From Fimenecus sp045578245 (lineage in GTDB: Bacteria; Bacillota; Clostridia; Oscillospirales; Acutalibacteraceae), in the NCBI GenBank assembly GCA_045578245.1, contig JAZNJX010000096.1, positions 1-58,699 on the forward strand: DNA of 58,699 nucleotides, written 5' to 3'. The notes beneath the pieces were generated by a model. That model had not been told where the DNA came from and searched no databases. It saw nothing but the letters and a program-made list of their open reading frames with translations. This document shows positions 1 to 7,652 of the stretch, piece after piece (within the stretch, counting starts at the first letter, position 1; each line of letters starts with the position of its first letter). A program made the position numbers and the translations under genes.

Positions 1-68
<68 letters not shown>

Positions 69-75
69 TAAATAT

Positions 76-151
76 TCCTCTATAGCTCAGTCGGTAGAGC
101 ATGCGGCTGTTAACCGCAGGGTCGTTGGTTCGAGTCCAACTGGGGGAGCCA
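76..151 (+). tRNA. tRNA-Asn (anticodon GTT)
   Basis: A full 76-base cloverleaf can be folded. The acceptor stem TCCTCTA pairs with TGGGGGA, with G as discriminator and an encoded CCA end. The D-arm is AGCTCAGTCGGTAGAGC. The anticodon loop CTGTTAA gives anticodon GTT, read as asparagine. The T-arm is GTTGG-TTCGAGT-CCAAC. It is probably cotranscribed with the rRNA operon whose 5S end precedes it. Confidence 0.97.
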
Positions 152-152
152 G

Positions 153-186
153 AAAATTCCGTTCACGAAAGTGGGCGGAATTTTTT
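153..186 (+). terminator. rRNA/tRNA operon terminator
   Basis: A 14-bp stem (153-166 with 171-184) is closed by a GAAA tetraloop and runs into a T tract. This is a textbook intrinsic terminator directly after the tRNA CCA end. Its left arm recurs inverted at 224-241. Confidence 0.92.
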
Positions 187-187
187 A

Positions 188-275
188 CTTATTCACTATT
201 AACTTTTCACTTTTCACTAAAAGGTTTCGTGAACGGAATTTCAGGTAAGAAGTAAGAGTGAATAGTGAAGAGGTA
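188..275. repeat. Inverted-repeat patch between tRNA-Asn and the four-helix-bundle gene
   Basis: Two sets of inverted repeats interleave here. The terminator arm at 153-170 recurs as its reverse complement at 224-241 (TTTCGTGAACGGAATTT). The TTCACTATT-rich stretch at 192-218 is matched inversely by the AATAGTGAA-rich stretch around 255-270. There is no coding potential. The arrangement suggests a repeat-driven insertion or duplication just after the tRNA. Confidence 0.6.
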
Positions 276-329
276 TGTTGAAAAATGTAGTGAATGTTGT
301 TACAATATATCTGTGAAGGCGGTATGTAT

Positions 330-677
330 ATGAAAGACAGTCCTTTAATTAATAAATCTAAAGCATTTGCACTTGAAGTTTTACAGGTTTGTAAGGAATT
401 ACGTGCAACTAAGTGTGAAAGTGTTTTAATAAATCAATTTATCCGTTCAGGTACAAGCATAGGTGCAAATATTAGAGAAGCTTTTTATGCACATAGTAAA
501 GCTGATTTTGTATCAAAGTTACAAATAGCTTTAAAAGAATGTTACGAAACAGAATATTGGATTGAGCTTTTAATTGATGGTGGATACTATAATAATAAAC
601 AAATACAAGAAAAATGTATTGAAATAAAAAAGATATTAATATCATCCATTAACACTGCAAAAGAGAATATGAAATAA
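330..677 (+). CDS. Four-helix-bundle protein (23S rRNA intervening-sequence family)
   Basis: A 115-residue all-helical protein of the S23/intervening-sequence family. Members are small four-helix-bundle proteins often encoded inside 23S rRNA intervening sequences; relatives include the accessory Avd protein of diversity-generating retroelements. The signature is visible in NQFIRSGTSIGANIREA and the KLQIALKECYETEYWIELL segment. The start at 330 is preferred because GAAGGCGG lies seven bases upstream; ATGs at 294 and 324 are poorly placed. It sits 180 bases past a tRNA at the end of an rRNA operon, not inside 23S, and is preceded by inverted repeats. No reverse transcriptase is nearby, so a retroelement role is not supported. 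The molecular function of stand-alone members is unknown. Confidence 0.87.
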   Translation: MKDSPLINKSKAFALEVLQVCKELRATKCESVLINQFIRSGTSIGANIREAFYAHSKADFVSKLQIALKECYETEYWIELLIDGGYYNNKQIQEKCIEIKKILISSINTAKENMK

Positions 678-905
678 TTTTATTTATTAAGTTGTTTGAT
701 TTTCGTTACATAGACACATCTTTAGGGGACGAAATGACACCCCATACAGATACTCTTGAGAAATCAAGGGTTTCTGTTATTTTTATGCCTAAAATACATA
801 CTTGCAGTTCGTGACATCCCTTTCAGGGCTTGTTGGACTCGAGCCTATGATATGATTATTGATTTTTTTATGAAAAAGAGTATAATTATACTCAAGGGTG
901 ATTAG

Positions 906-1499
906 ATGAAAGTAACCGATAAAATTGTCAAATTTAGAATTCAACCTTATATAAAAGAAGTGTCTTTGCAATTTTTAATAGATTTGATTGTTATTGTATT
1001 AGTAACAGTTTTATTTGTCATCGCTAAATTTCCTGCTATTGCTTGCGTTTTGGTTGATTTACTTTATTTTATTTTTGCTGTTATTTTTCATTATAAAACT
1101 TTAATTCAAGCGTTTTTGGATAAAAATAAGAGAGATTATGTTACTGAAAAGATAAGCATAAAGCAGTTTAAAGAAGAGTATTCTTTTGCAGGTGACCGTT
1201 TGGGTCATAGCTATATTCGAATTTTTTATCCGAAGGAAATGCAAGTGGGTAAGTATAAATTAAAGGTAATTAATGATAGGGGTGAAGAGAAGAAGCTCCG
1301 AGCCGTAATGTCGTTTAAGCGAACTTTAGAATTTATTGTTTTTGACAAAAATGAAATTGAATACTTGAATGTAACATATTTAAGAAAATCAAAGATAATA
1401 ATCTGTTTCGATTTGATAGAAGATATTGATAAAATTCCAAGCAAAAGAAAAAGAGTAGAAATTGAAAAGGCAATCAATTATATTAATAAGGCCATTTAA
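906..1499 (+). CDS. Two-TM membrane protein of unknown function
   Basis: A 197-residue protein I do not recognise. Two hydrophobic segments lie at about residues 22-44 and 47-68. A long soluble, Lys/Glu-rich C-terminal part follows (about 75-197), containing a possible beta-rich stretch around residues 95-165. AAGGGTGAT gives a ribosome binding site just upstream. It is flanked on both sides by short sequences resembling tRNA T-arms (near 829-843 and 1518-1530) and by a terminator after the stop. That suggests an acquired single-gene cargo, but this is only an inference. Confidence 0.6.
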   Translation: MKVTDKIVKFRIQPYIKEVSLQFLIDLIVIVLVTVLFVIAKFPAIACVLVDLLYFIFAVIFHYKTLIQAFLDKNKRDYVTEKISIKQFKEEYSFAGDRLGHSYIRIFYPKEMQVGKYKLKVINDRGEEKKLRAVMSFKRTLEFIVFDKNEIEYLNVTYLRKSKIIICFDLIEDIDKIPSKRKRVEIEKAINYINKAI

Positions 1500-1537
1500 T
1501 TACAAGGGTTCAAAAAAGGGTACGAATCCCAAAACAG

Positions 1538-1564
1538 AAGCACACCAATCGGTGTGCTTTTTGT
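1538..1564 (+). terminator. Intrinsic terminator
   Basis: GCACACC (1540-1546) and GGTGTGC (1551-1557) form a stem with an AATC loop, followed by TTTTTG. It ends the transcript of the membrane-protein gene. A second weaker hairpin with a T run (AAACTCT/AGAGTTT, 1589-1616) follows. Confidence 0.85.
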
Positions 1565-1720
1565 TTTATCTAACCTGTTTTAAACTATAAACTCTCAAAT
1601 ATAAAGAGTTTTTTGTTATGACACGAAAAGTGTCACGGATGTTACTGTTGTTTTCTTTATTTTCTCTATCAATTATGATAATTTTTAGTTAATCTAATAA
1701 GCAGAGAGGAAATGTAGAAA

Positions 1721-2389
1721 ATGAATAGTAATGGAAGAAAAACATTTTTTAAAGGAAGTATATTACTTGTAACTTTTGCTATCTGGACTGTGTTAATACA
1801 GATAGTTGATGTGAAACCGACAGGTGTCAATGGCACTGATATAGGTTTTGCCACATTTAATACGTGGTTTCACTCGCTAACAGGTGCGAATATGACATTA
1901 TACAATATCACAGACTGGTTGGGACTTGTACCTATATTTATATGCATGATATTTGCTATGATAGGGCTTGTTCAATTGTTCAAGAGAAAAAGTCTTTTTA
2001 AAGTTGATTGCGATATCATCTTTTTAGGTGTATACTATATTATAGTGATATTTGGTTACCTTATTTTTGAGATGATTCCAATCAATTACAGACCGATTCT
2101 CATTAATGGCTTTATGGAAGCATCCTATCCATCATCAACAACGCTTCTTGTTTTAAGTGTAATGCCAACACTGAATTTTCAAGCGACTTGTAGACTGAAA
2201 AATGCTACAGTTAAAAGAATTATCAGCGTTTTAACGATTTCATTTTCTGTGTTTATGGTAGTGGGAAGACTTATTTCAGGTGTACATTGGATTACAGACA
2301 TTATTGGGTCTTGTCTTTTGAGCGTAGGATTATTTTACGTTTATAAGGGGGTTGTGTTATGGAATTTCACGAAAAACTCCAAGAATTGA
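1721..2389 (+). CDS. PAP2-family membrane phosphatase
   Basis: A 222-residue polytopic membrane protein of the PAP2 phosphatidate phosphatase family, expected to dephosphorylate lipid phosphates at the membrane. The motifs appear in order: an Arg-Pro in INYRPIL (about 125), a PSGH-like motif as YPSSTT (about 137), and a GR-x5-H-x3-D motif as GRLISGVHWITD (about 190). The second motif has Thr in place of the usual His. The third keeps the catalytic His and Asp but starts with Gly in place of Ser. About five membrane spans are visible. The XRE regulator start lies inside its last 31 bases, so the two are translationally coupled. Confidence 0.8.
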   Translation: MNSNGRKTFFKGSILLVTFAIWTVLIQIVDVKPTGVNGTDIGFATFNTWFHSLTGANMTLYNITDWLGLVPIFICMIFAMIGLVQLFKRKSLFKVDCDIIFLGVYYIIVIFGYLIFEMIPINYRPILINGFMEASYPSSTTLLVLSVMPTLNFQATCRLKNATVKRIISVLTISFSVFMVVGRLISGVHWITDIIGSCLLSVGLFYVYKGVVLWNFTKNSKN

Positions 2390-2973
2390 GAAAGAGCAGA
2401 GGGCTTACACAGGAAGAATTGGCGGAGGCTTTATATGTGTCAAGAACAGCCATTTCAAAATGGGAGTCTGGCAGAGGCTATCCAAGCATTGATTCATTGA
2501 AAGAAATATCAAACTACTTTTCTGTGTCTATTGATGATTTATTGTCGGGAGAAAAATTGCTTTCCATTGCGGAAAAAGAGAATAAATCAAACATCAGGAG
2601 CATTTGTGGCTTATTATTTGGTTTTGTAGATATATTCTCTTTTGTACTCATGATTTTACCTTTGTACCCAAATACAATTGATGGATATGTGTACTCTGTA
2701 AACCTTTTTGCATACACCGAAACAACCATCTGGATTCGTTTGGCTTATTGGCTCTTGTTCATTTCAATTATTGTATGCGGATTTGTGAAACTCTTGTTAA
2801 TAAAGATTAAACCTGAAAAAGAGTATGGATTTATGACTAATCTTTCAATGGTGCTAGGAGCTTTGACAGTTGTATTTCTCGCAATAACAAAAGAGACATA
2901 CGCTATAATTGTAGCATTTATGCTGTTGATTATAAAAACTATTCTGCTTTTGAGGAACGTAAAGGCAACATGA
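2359..2973 (+). CDS. XRE-family regulator with C-terminal membrane segments
   Basis: A 204-residue protein. Residues about 4-60 are a Cro/cI-type helix-turn-helix (LRKSRGLTQEELAEALYVSRTAISKWESG). The rest holds four hydrophobic spans (about 80-100, 122-143, 155-175, 178-198). This XRE-plus-membrane architecture is common in Firmicutes and suggests a membrane-tethered regulator. It overlaps the PAP2 gene by 31 bases, with AAGGGGG upstream of its ATG. The target genes are unknown; the overlap suggests it acts on the lipid phosphatase or on the methyltransferase-like gene that follows. Confidence 0.85.
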   Translation: MEFHEKLQELRKSRGLTQEELAEALYVSRTAISKWESGRGYPSIDSLKEISNYFSVSIDDLLSGEKLLSIAEKENKSNIRSICGLLFGFVDIFSFVLMILPLYPNTIDGYVYSVNLFAYTETTIWIRLAYWLLFISIIVCGFVKLLLIKIKPEKEYGFMTNLSMVLGALTVVFLAITKETYAIIVAFMLLIIKTILLLRNVKAT

Positions 2974-3036
2974 TAAAAGCTGTATTGATAGAGATATCTT
3001 TTTGTGATACAATTAACTATGTCAGGAGTGAATAAT

Positions 3037-3708
3037 ATGACAATGAAATTGTTTACACAAGCAATAACTAAGTTTTTATTAGGCGTTATTTTAATCGGTT
3101 TATTGATATTTTTACCTGCAGGCACATTATCATTCTTTAATGGATGGTTGTTTATGGGACTTTTGTTTGTGCCAATGTTCATAGCAGGTATAGTAATGAT
3201 ATTGAAAAATCCTGAACTTTTAAAAAGCCGACTTGATGCAAAAGAAAAGCAGAAAGAACAGGACTTAGTTGTAAAATTAAGTGGACTTATGTTTCTTGCT
3301 GGTTTTATTGTTGCAGGATTAGGTTTTCGTTTTGGATGGTATATTCTGCCAAAAGGCGTTGTTATAGGTGCTTCTGTGGTGTTTATTCTTGCATATATTC
3401 TTTATGCAGAGGTGTTGAGAGAAAATACATATCTCAGTCGTACAATTCAAGTGCAAGAGAATCAGAAAGTAGTTGATACAGGTTTGTATGGTATTGTAAG
3501 ACATCCTATGTACGCTGCAACACTACTTTTATTCTTATCAATGCCACTTGTTTTAGGTTCAGTATATTCATTTTTGATTTTTCTTGTATATCCTTTTATA
3601 ATCGCAAAAAGAATCAAACACGAGGAAGAATTTCTTGAAAAAGAATTGGACGGATATGCTGAATATAAAGCAAAAGTAAAATATAGAATGATACCATTTA
3701 TTTGGTGA
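3037..3708 (+). CDS. Isoprenylcysteine carboxyl methyltransferase-like membrane protein
   Basis: A 223-residue multi-span membrane protein of the ICMT/phospholipid methyltransferase-like family. The C-terminal signature is clear: GLYGIVRHPMYAATLL, then a conserved helix with EEEFLEKELDGYAEYKAKVKYRMIPFIW. Bacterial members have no prenylated substrate, so the methyl acceptor is unknown. The start at 3037 follows an AGGAGTG ribosome binding site; an upstream GTG in frame at 3004 has no such site. It follows the XRE gene by about 60 bases and its stop overlaps the region before the DUF4434 gene, so the genes from 1721 to 4682 may form one transcript. Confidence 0.82.
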   Translation: MTMKLFTQAITKFLLGVILIGLLIFLPAGTLSFFNGWLFMGLLFVPMFIAGIVMILKNPELLKSRLDAKEKQKEQDLVVKLSGLMFLAGFIVAGLGFRFGWYILPKGVVIGASVVFILAYILYAEVLRENTYLSRTIQVQENQKVVDTGLYGIVRHPMYAATLLLFLSMPLVLGSVYSFLIFLVYPFIIAKRIKHEEEFLEKELDGYAEYKAKVKYRMIPFIW

Positions 3709-3734
3709 AAAAAGATTTTGTTGAGGTGAGGAAA

Positions 3735-4682
3735 GTGAGCAGAAAAATTGACGGTACATTTTTTGAATTCCACCATCACAACACTCCTGAGGGTAAATAT
3801 TGGAATCCTGCTATTGACAGATTTACAGGAGCAGAATGGCGTGAAAAAGTGCGTGAAATAGCTTCTGTTGGAATGGAATATATTGTTGTTATGGCAACTG
3901 CACTTTATGAAAAATGCTATTTCAAATCGTCAGTTTTCCCTTTTGCAGATATTCCTTGTAGTGACCCTATTGAAGAATTGTTAAATGAAGCCGATAACTG
4001 CAATATTAAGGTGTTTTTGGGCAATGGTTTTTATGGCGATTGGCGAAAGGCAAATGAGAATATTACAAGCAAGGAAGTTATTGACCGTTCATTTAGAGCG
4101 ATGGAGGAACTTGCAGAGCTTTATGCTCACCACAAGAGCTTTTATGGTTGGTACTTCCCTGATGAAACCTGTATAATTCTCAAATATTCAAAAGATTTTA
4201 TGAACTATGTAAATCTTTGTTCAGCACGTAGTCATTTGCTTACACCTGATAAAAAGACCCTTATTGCACCGTATGGCACAAATCTTGTGTTGGCGAACAA
4301 CAAATTCATTCGTCAACTTACTGAACTTGATGTGGATTTTATTGCGTATCAGGATGAGGTTGGTGTAAAGAAGACAAAGGTTGACCGAACAAAACGGCTT
4401 TTTGAGAAGTTGAGAGTTGCTCACGACAAAGCAGGTCGTTCTGAACTCTGGGCAGACATTGAGCTTTTTGATTTTGAGGGAATGGTTTATAAAAGTGCAT
4501 TAATTCCTGCACCATTTGAGAGAATTAAGAAGCAGATTGAGAATGTTGCACCATACGCAGACAAAATTCTCGGTTATCAGTATTTAGGGCTTATGAATCC
4601 GGAAAAATCTCAAGCCTTTGCAGGGCATGAAGAATCAAAAGTTTTATTTGAAAATTATAAAGAATACATAAAGACGGTTTAA
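3735..4682 (+). CDS. DUF4434-type glycoside-hydrolase-like protein
   Basis: About 315 residues, without a signal peptide. The order GTFFEFHHHN, EWREKVREIASVGMEYIVVMATALY, GNGFYGDW and YGWYFPDE fits the DUF4434 family, predicted to fold as a TIM barrel related to glycoside hydrolases. The acidic pair in YGWYFPDE and the later acidic QDEVG look like possible active-site positions; this is inference. GTG at 3735 is preferred, with GAGGTGAGGAAA directly upstream; the in-frame ATG at 3702 lies inside the previous gene. A terminator hairpin overlaps the stop codon. The substrate is unknown, presumably intracellular. Confidence 0.7.
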   Translation: MSRKIDGTFFEFHHHNTPEGKYWNPAIDRFTGAEWREKVREIASVGMEYIVVMATALYEKCYFKSSVFPFADIPCSDPIEELLNEADNCNIKVFLGNGFYGDWRKANENITSKEVIDRSFRAMEELAELYAHHKSFYGWYFPDETCIILKYSKDFMNYVNLCSARSHLLTPDKKTLIAPYGTNLVLANNKFIRQLTELDVDFIAYQDEVGVKKTKVDRTKRLFEKLRVAHDKAGRSELWADIELFDFEGMVYKSALIPAPFERIKKQIENVAPYADKILGYQYLGLMNPEKSQAFAGHEESKVLFENYKEYIKTV

Positions 4683-4697
4683 TTATCGTCTTTTTTT
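4670..4697 (+). terminator. Intrinsic terminator overlapping the DUF4434 stop
   Basis: AAAGACG (4670-4676) pairs with CGTCTTT (4687-4693) across a 10-base loop and runs into a T tract. The TAA stop of the upstream gene lies inside the hairpin. Confidence 0.8.
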
Positions 4698-4748
4698 GTT
4701 TACTCCCAACTTTTTGGTAAATACTATTAAAAAGAAAGGAGAATGTTT

Positions 4749-5183
4749 ATGATTGAACAGGATACTATAAAATTATTAAGAGAATGTGATGCGGGGGTTA
4801 AAATGGGTATTTCATCCATTGATGATGTGATGAAATATGTAAAATCCGAAAGACTTCGTAAAGACCTAGCAGATAACAGAGAGGAGCATTGCAAACTCGA
4901 TAAGGAGTTGCAGGAGTTACTTGACCAATATCACGATGACGGAAAAGAGCCGAATCCAATGGCAAAGGGTATGTCGTGGATGAAAACTAATGTAAAACTT
5001 GTAATCAACGAATCCGACCATACAATTGCAGATTTGATTACAGACGGATGCAATATGGGAGTTAAATCTCTCAACATGTATCTTAATCAGTATGCTGCAG
5101 CCGATGAGAAGTCCAAGGATATCTGCAAAAGACTTATAAATCTCGAAGAAGATTTGGCAATTCAGATGCGACAGTTTTTATAG
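4749..5183 (+). CDS. Helical protein of unknown function (possibly ferritin-like fold)
   Basis: A 144-residue hydrophilic helical protein. I do not recognise a named family with certainty. Spaced Glu, His and Asp residues in successive helices (EEHCKLDKELQELL, ESDHTIADLITDG, LINLEEDLAIQMRQFL) resemble small ferritin-like four-helix proteins of the DUF2383 type, but metal ligands cannot be proved. ATG 4749 is chosen because AGGAG lies seven bases upstream, while the ATG at 4743 is too close. It is a monocistronic-looking gene between a terminator and tspO. Confidence 0.55.
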   Translation: MIEQDTIKLLRECDAGVKMGISSIDDVMKYVKSERLRKDLADNREEHCKLDKELQELLDQYHDDGKEPNPMAKGMSWMKTNVKLVINESDHTIADLITDGCNMGVKSLNMYLNQYAAADEKSKDICKRLINLEEDLAIQMRQFL

Positions 5184-5237
5184 TGGCTGGAATAATGAAC
5201 TCAATTGTGTCATAACTTATGTTGAGGGGTGATTTAA

Positions 5238-5708
5238 TTGAGAATTGAATGGAAAAAACTGTTGATTTGTATAGCAATTCCATTGGCGGTAGGTGGACTT
5301 TCAGCCTTGCTTACTTCGGGAAATATGGACTTGTATAGTGAAATCAATCAACCTGCATTAGCACCACCGAGTTGGCTTTTCCCTGTGGTTTGGACAATTC
5401 TTTATGTGCTGATGGGCGTTGCCTTGTATCTTGTTGTTATCACGAAAACAAGGGATGACAAAAGACCTGCAATAGTTTCTTTTGGAGTACAGCTTTTCTT
5501 CAATTTTTTCTGGTCATTAATCTTTTTTAATGCAAGGGCATTTTTATTCGCATTTATATGGTTGATTTTCTTGTGGTTGGCGATTATAGCAAACACATAT
5601 TTCTTTTATAAAATCAACAAGAATGCAGGGAAACTGTTAATTCCATATCTTGTATGGGTAACCTTTGCAGGGTATCTTAACCTGGCAATATTCATTTTAA
5701 ATAGGTAA
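5238..5708 (+). CDS. tspO: TspO/MBR-family membrane protein
   Basis: A 156-residue five-span membrane protein of the TspO/peripheral benzodiazepine receptor family, which binds porphyrins and related tetrapyrroles. The hallmarks are all visible: NQPALAPPSWLFPVVWTILYVLMGVA (the Pro/Trp-rich first loop and second helix), FNFFWSLIFFNAR in the third, and the conserved YLVWVTFAGYLNLAIFILN C-terminal helix. Translation appears to start at TTG with AGGGGTGAT upstream. It is likely expressed alone; a REP-like inverted repeat follows its stop. Confidence 0.93.
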   Translation: MRIEWKKLLICIAIPLAVGGLSALLTSGNMDLYSEINQPALAPPSWLFPVVWTILYVLMGVALYLVVITKTRDDKRPAIVSFGVQLFFNFFWSLIFFNARAFLFAFIWLIFLWLAIIANTYFFYKINKNAGKLLIPYLVWVTFAGYLNLAIFILNR

Positions 5709-5715
5709 AATAAAA

Positions 5716-5805
5716 AAGTCATTCTGAGCGAAGCGAAGAATCTTTACTGTAGTTTGCGATAAGCTTAACAGAGATTTTTCGTCATTTCATTCCTCAGAAT
5801 GACTT
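5716..5805. repeat. REP-like palindromic repeat, copy 1
   Basis: Outer arms AAGTCATTCTGAG (5716-5728) and CTCAGAATGACTT (5793-5805) are perfect inverted repeats, with GCGAAGCGAAGAATCT inside the left arm. A related element lies at 20523-20592. It sits between the 3' ends of tspO and the GH16 gene, and the hairpin plus adjacent T/A tracts could also stop transcription from both sides. Confidence 0.8.
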
Positions 5806-5818
5806 GTATTTTTTTGTC

Positions 5819-6721
5819 TTATTTGTATTGATAAACCCTTACATAGTCAACAATAAATTCTGCTGTGTCACCGGGTTTCATACTGATTTTACCAGTTCCG
5901 TGACGGTCGGCATTTGCAACGCCATTTTCACCTGCAACCTCGCAAGAGAGAATGAGGTATTCAGGATTCTGACTGACTCCACCGGTGGAGAGTCTGCCGG
6001 TTTCAACACCATTTATATAGAAAATATATTCATTTTCATTCCATTCAACGCCATAAGTGTTGTATTCTTCATAAGGATTGTTAGCAAACCATTTACCGAT
6101 ACTGTCGCCTTTGTGGTCAGCACCATATCCGTCGTAGTGAATACCACTTACAACTGCATCACCAGCGCCCCACCAAGCATCTTTATAGTACATAGACTCG
6201 AAAATATCAACTTCTGTACCATCTTGACCACTACCGTCAACATTTGAAACACCATCGTTCATCATCCAGAAAGCAGACCACATACCTGTTGATTTTGGCA
6301 GAATACATCTACATTCAAAATATCCATAACAAAATTCGTATTTGCCACGAGTTTCGATACAGCCTGTGTACCAACCGGATTTGTATTCGTCAAAATCAAT
6401 TCTGTCGTGCCAATTATCATAATAGTAGTTTTCCAATGGCTCGTCAAAATAAGCAGTTGTGATAACAAGGTTTCCGTCCTTGACACTTACCATATCCTCG
6501 TGCCAGAAGCCGCCTTTTCTTTGAGTTTCCCACCAAGGATAAAACCATTTTGTTGTGTCAAGCTTATCACCCTCGAATTCATCCGACCAAACTAACTCAA
6601 AACGAGAATCAAGCTCTAAATCTTGTCCTCTTGGAATTGCAGGTAGGCTTAGTTTATGTGGAAAAGTTGGAGAAATAAGCATAAGTACTGCAACAAGGAC
6701 GCGTATGATTTTTGAAAACAT
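5819..6721 (-). CDS. Secreted glycoside hydrolase family 16 beta-glucanase
   Basis: A 300-residue protein with an N-terminal signal peptide (hydrophobic residues about 5-20). A GH16 jelly-roll domain begins with FELVWSDEFEGDKLDTTKW. The GH16 active-site signature E-x-D-x-x-E is present as EVDIFES, holding the nucleophile and acid/base glutamates. The upstream Trp-rich MWSAFWMMND and the closing strand AEFIVDYVRVYQYK complete the domain. Family members cut beta-1,3/1,4-glucans (laminarin, lichenan) or related polymers; the exact substrate cannot be told from motifs. It is probably released or wall-associated, and no anchoring motif is visible. It is transcribed divergently from the DUF2752 gene. 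Confidence 0.92.
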   Translation of the reverse strand: MFSKIIRVLVAVLMLISPTFPHKLSLPAIPRGQDLELDSRFELVWSDEFEGDKLDTTKWFYPWWETQRKGGFWHEDMVSVKDGNLVITTAYFDEPLENYYYDNWHDRIDFDEYKSGWYTGCIETRGKYEFCYGYFECRCILPKSTGMWSAFWMMNDGVSNVDGSGQDGTEVDIFESMYYKDAWWGAGDAVVSGIHYDGYGADHKGDSIGKWFANNPYEEYNTYGVEWNENEYIFYINGVETGRLSTGGVSQNPEYLILSCEVAGENGVANADRHGTGKISMKPGDTAEFIVDYVRVYQYK

Positions 6722-6747
6722 AATACCACTCCCTATTTAGATAGGTA

Positions 6748-6809
6748 TATAATAACAGCGGGGATAATGAATTGTCAAGTTGACATTTTGGGGTGAATAA
6801 AGATATAAT
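6748..6809. promoter_or_regulatory. Back-to-back divergent promoters (GH16 and DUF2752)
   Basis: The two -35 boxes touch: TGTCAA (6773-6778, minus strand) and TTGACA (6780-6785, plus strand), forming a palindrome around one base. The plus promoter has TATAAT at 6804-6809 (18-base spacer); the minus promoter has a TATTAT-like -10 about 18 bases away. The plus transcript would start only a few bases before the ATG at 6819. Confidence 0.75.
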
Positions 6810-6818
6810 TAATGTGTT

Positions 6819-7154
6819 ATGAGAAAGATAAAGAATTTGAAAGAAAAAGTATTCATAGGACTTATAGTTGTTTCAGGGATTGCATTGGGTAATCTTCTGG
6901 GGTTTCATTGCGTCTTTTTATGGCTTACAGGATATGAATGTATTGGTTGTGGAATGACAAGGGCACTGACTTCTGCACTAAAACTTGATTTTACAACTGC
7001 ATTTCAATATCATCCTATGTTCTGGTCTTTGCCGATTATCGGAATTTACATTCTTTTTGATGGAAAAGTTTTTAGAAACAAAATAGTTAACCTGATTATT
7101 CCCGTTATTGTTGGAGTGGGATTTGTGGTTAATTGGTTATTTAAGGTAATTTAA
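6819..7154 (+). CDS. DUF2752 membrane protein
   Basis: A 111-residue protein with three hydrophobic segments. It carries the DUF2752 hallmark Cys-x-Gly-Cys-Gly-x-Thr-Arg-Ala, seen as CIGCGMTRA at about residue 46, followed by FQYHPMFWSLP. The function of the family is unknown; the paired cysteines at a membrane face suggest redox or metal chemistry, which is inference. No ribosome binding site is visible, and the -10 box ends nine bases before the ATG, so the mRNA is probably leaderless or nearly so. A separate promoter drives the next gene. Confidence 0.82.
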   Translation: MRKIKNLKEKVFIGLIVVSGIALGNLLGFHCVFLWLTGYECIGCGMTRALTSALKLDFTTAFQYHPMFWSLPIIGIYILFDGKVFRNKIVNLIIPVIVGVGFVVNWLFKVI

Positions 7155-7159
7155 AAACA

Positions 7160-7188
7160 TTGACATATTTTGCAATTAAAAGTATAAT
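7160..7188 (+). promoter_or_regulatory. Promoter of the zinc-ribbon/TM2 gene
   Basis: A consensus sigma-A promoter: TTGACA (7160-7165), 17-base spacer, TATAAT (7183-7188), placed 35 bases before the ATG at 7224. Confidence 0.9.
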
Positions 7189-7223
7189 TTAATTGAAAAA
7201 AGAATAATAGGAGGATATGAAAT

Positions 7224-7604
7224 ATGTTTTGTAAGAATTGTGGACAGCCAATAAATCCTGAACAGGCAATTTGTCTTGGTTGTGGGGTTAAAAATGGTGA
7301 CGGTGCAAATTTCTGTGCTAACTGTGGTAATCCAATACAGCCCGGTGCTGAAGTTTGTATGAGTTGTGGATTTGCTGTAAAAAATATAAAACCATTAGCA
7401 GGACAGGATAAATTAGTTATGATTCTCATCTGCTTCTTTATCGGTGGCTTTGGCGTACATAACTTTATGATGGGTGAAACAAAGAAAGGTATTGTAAAGA
7501 TTGTTGCAACTTTCTGCTGTGGTATTGGTTGGATTCTTGCTTTGGTTGATTTAATCAAGATTGCAACTGATAAATACGAGGTTGACCCTGAAAAATTATT
7601 CTAA
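7224..7604 (+). CDS. Double zinc-ribbon TM2-domain protein
   Basis: A 126-residue protein. Two zinc ribbons come first: CKNCGQPINPEQAICLGCG (about 3-21), then CANCGNPIQPGAEVCMSCG (about 32-50). A TM2 domain follows (about 62-115) with two membrane helices joined by GGFGVHNFMMGETKKGI, the characteristic loop. TM2 proteins have no settled function in bacteria. AGGAGG lies nine bases before the ATG. It is monocistronic between its own promoter and a terminator. Confidence 0.9.
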   Translation: MFCKNCGQPINPEQAICLGCGVKNGDGANFCANCGNPIQPGAEVCMSCGFAVKNIKPLAGQDKLVMILICFFIGGFGVHNFMMGETKKGIVKIVATFCCGIGWILALVDLIKIATDKYEVDPEKLF

Positions 7605-7613
7605 AGAAATGAG

Positions 7614-7643
7614 AAAGACCAGTCGAAAGACTGGTCCTTTTTG
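7614..7643 (+). terminator. Intrinsic terminator after the TM2 gene
   Basis: GACCAGTC (7617-7624), a GAAA tetraloop and GACTGGTC (7629-7636) make a perfect 8-bp stem followed by CTTTTTG. Confidence 0.92.
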
Positions 7644-7652
7644 TGTTTTTAT

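Noticed and set aside
330..677. Avd protein of a diversity-generating retroelement
   Set aside because: No reverse transcriptase, template repeat or variable-repeat gene is in the neighbourhood; the stand-alone S23 family fits better.
5716..5805. REP-like element as an insertion sequence
   Set aside because: No transposase, no target duplication visible and too short; kept as a repeat.
5804..6247. 147-codon plus-strand frame antisense to the GH16 gene
   Set aside because: The GH16 frame has signal peptide, active-site motif and full domain; the opposite frame shows none.
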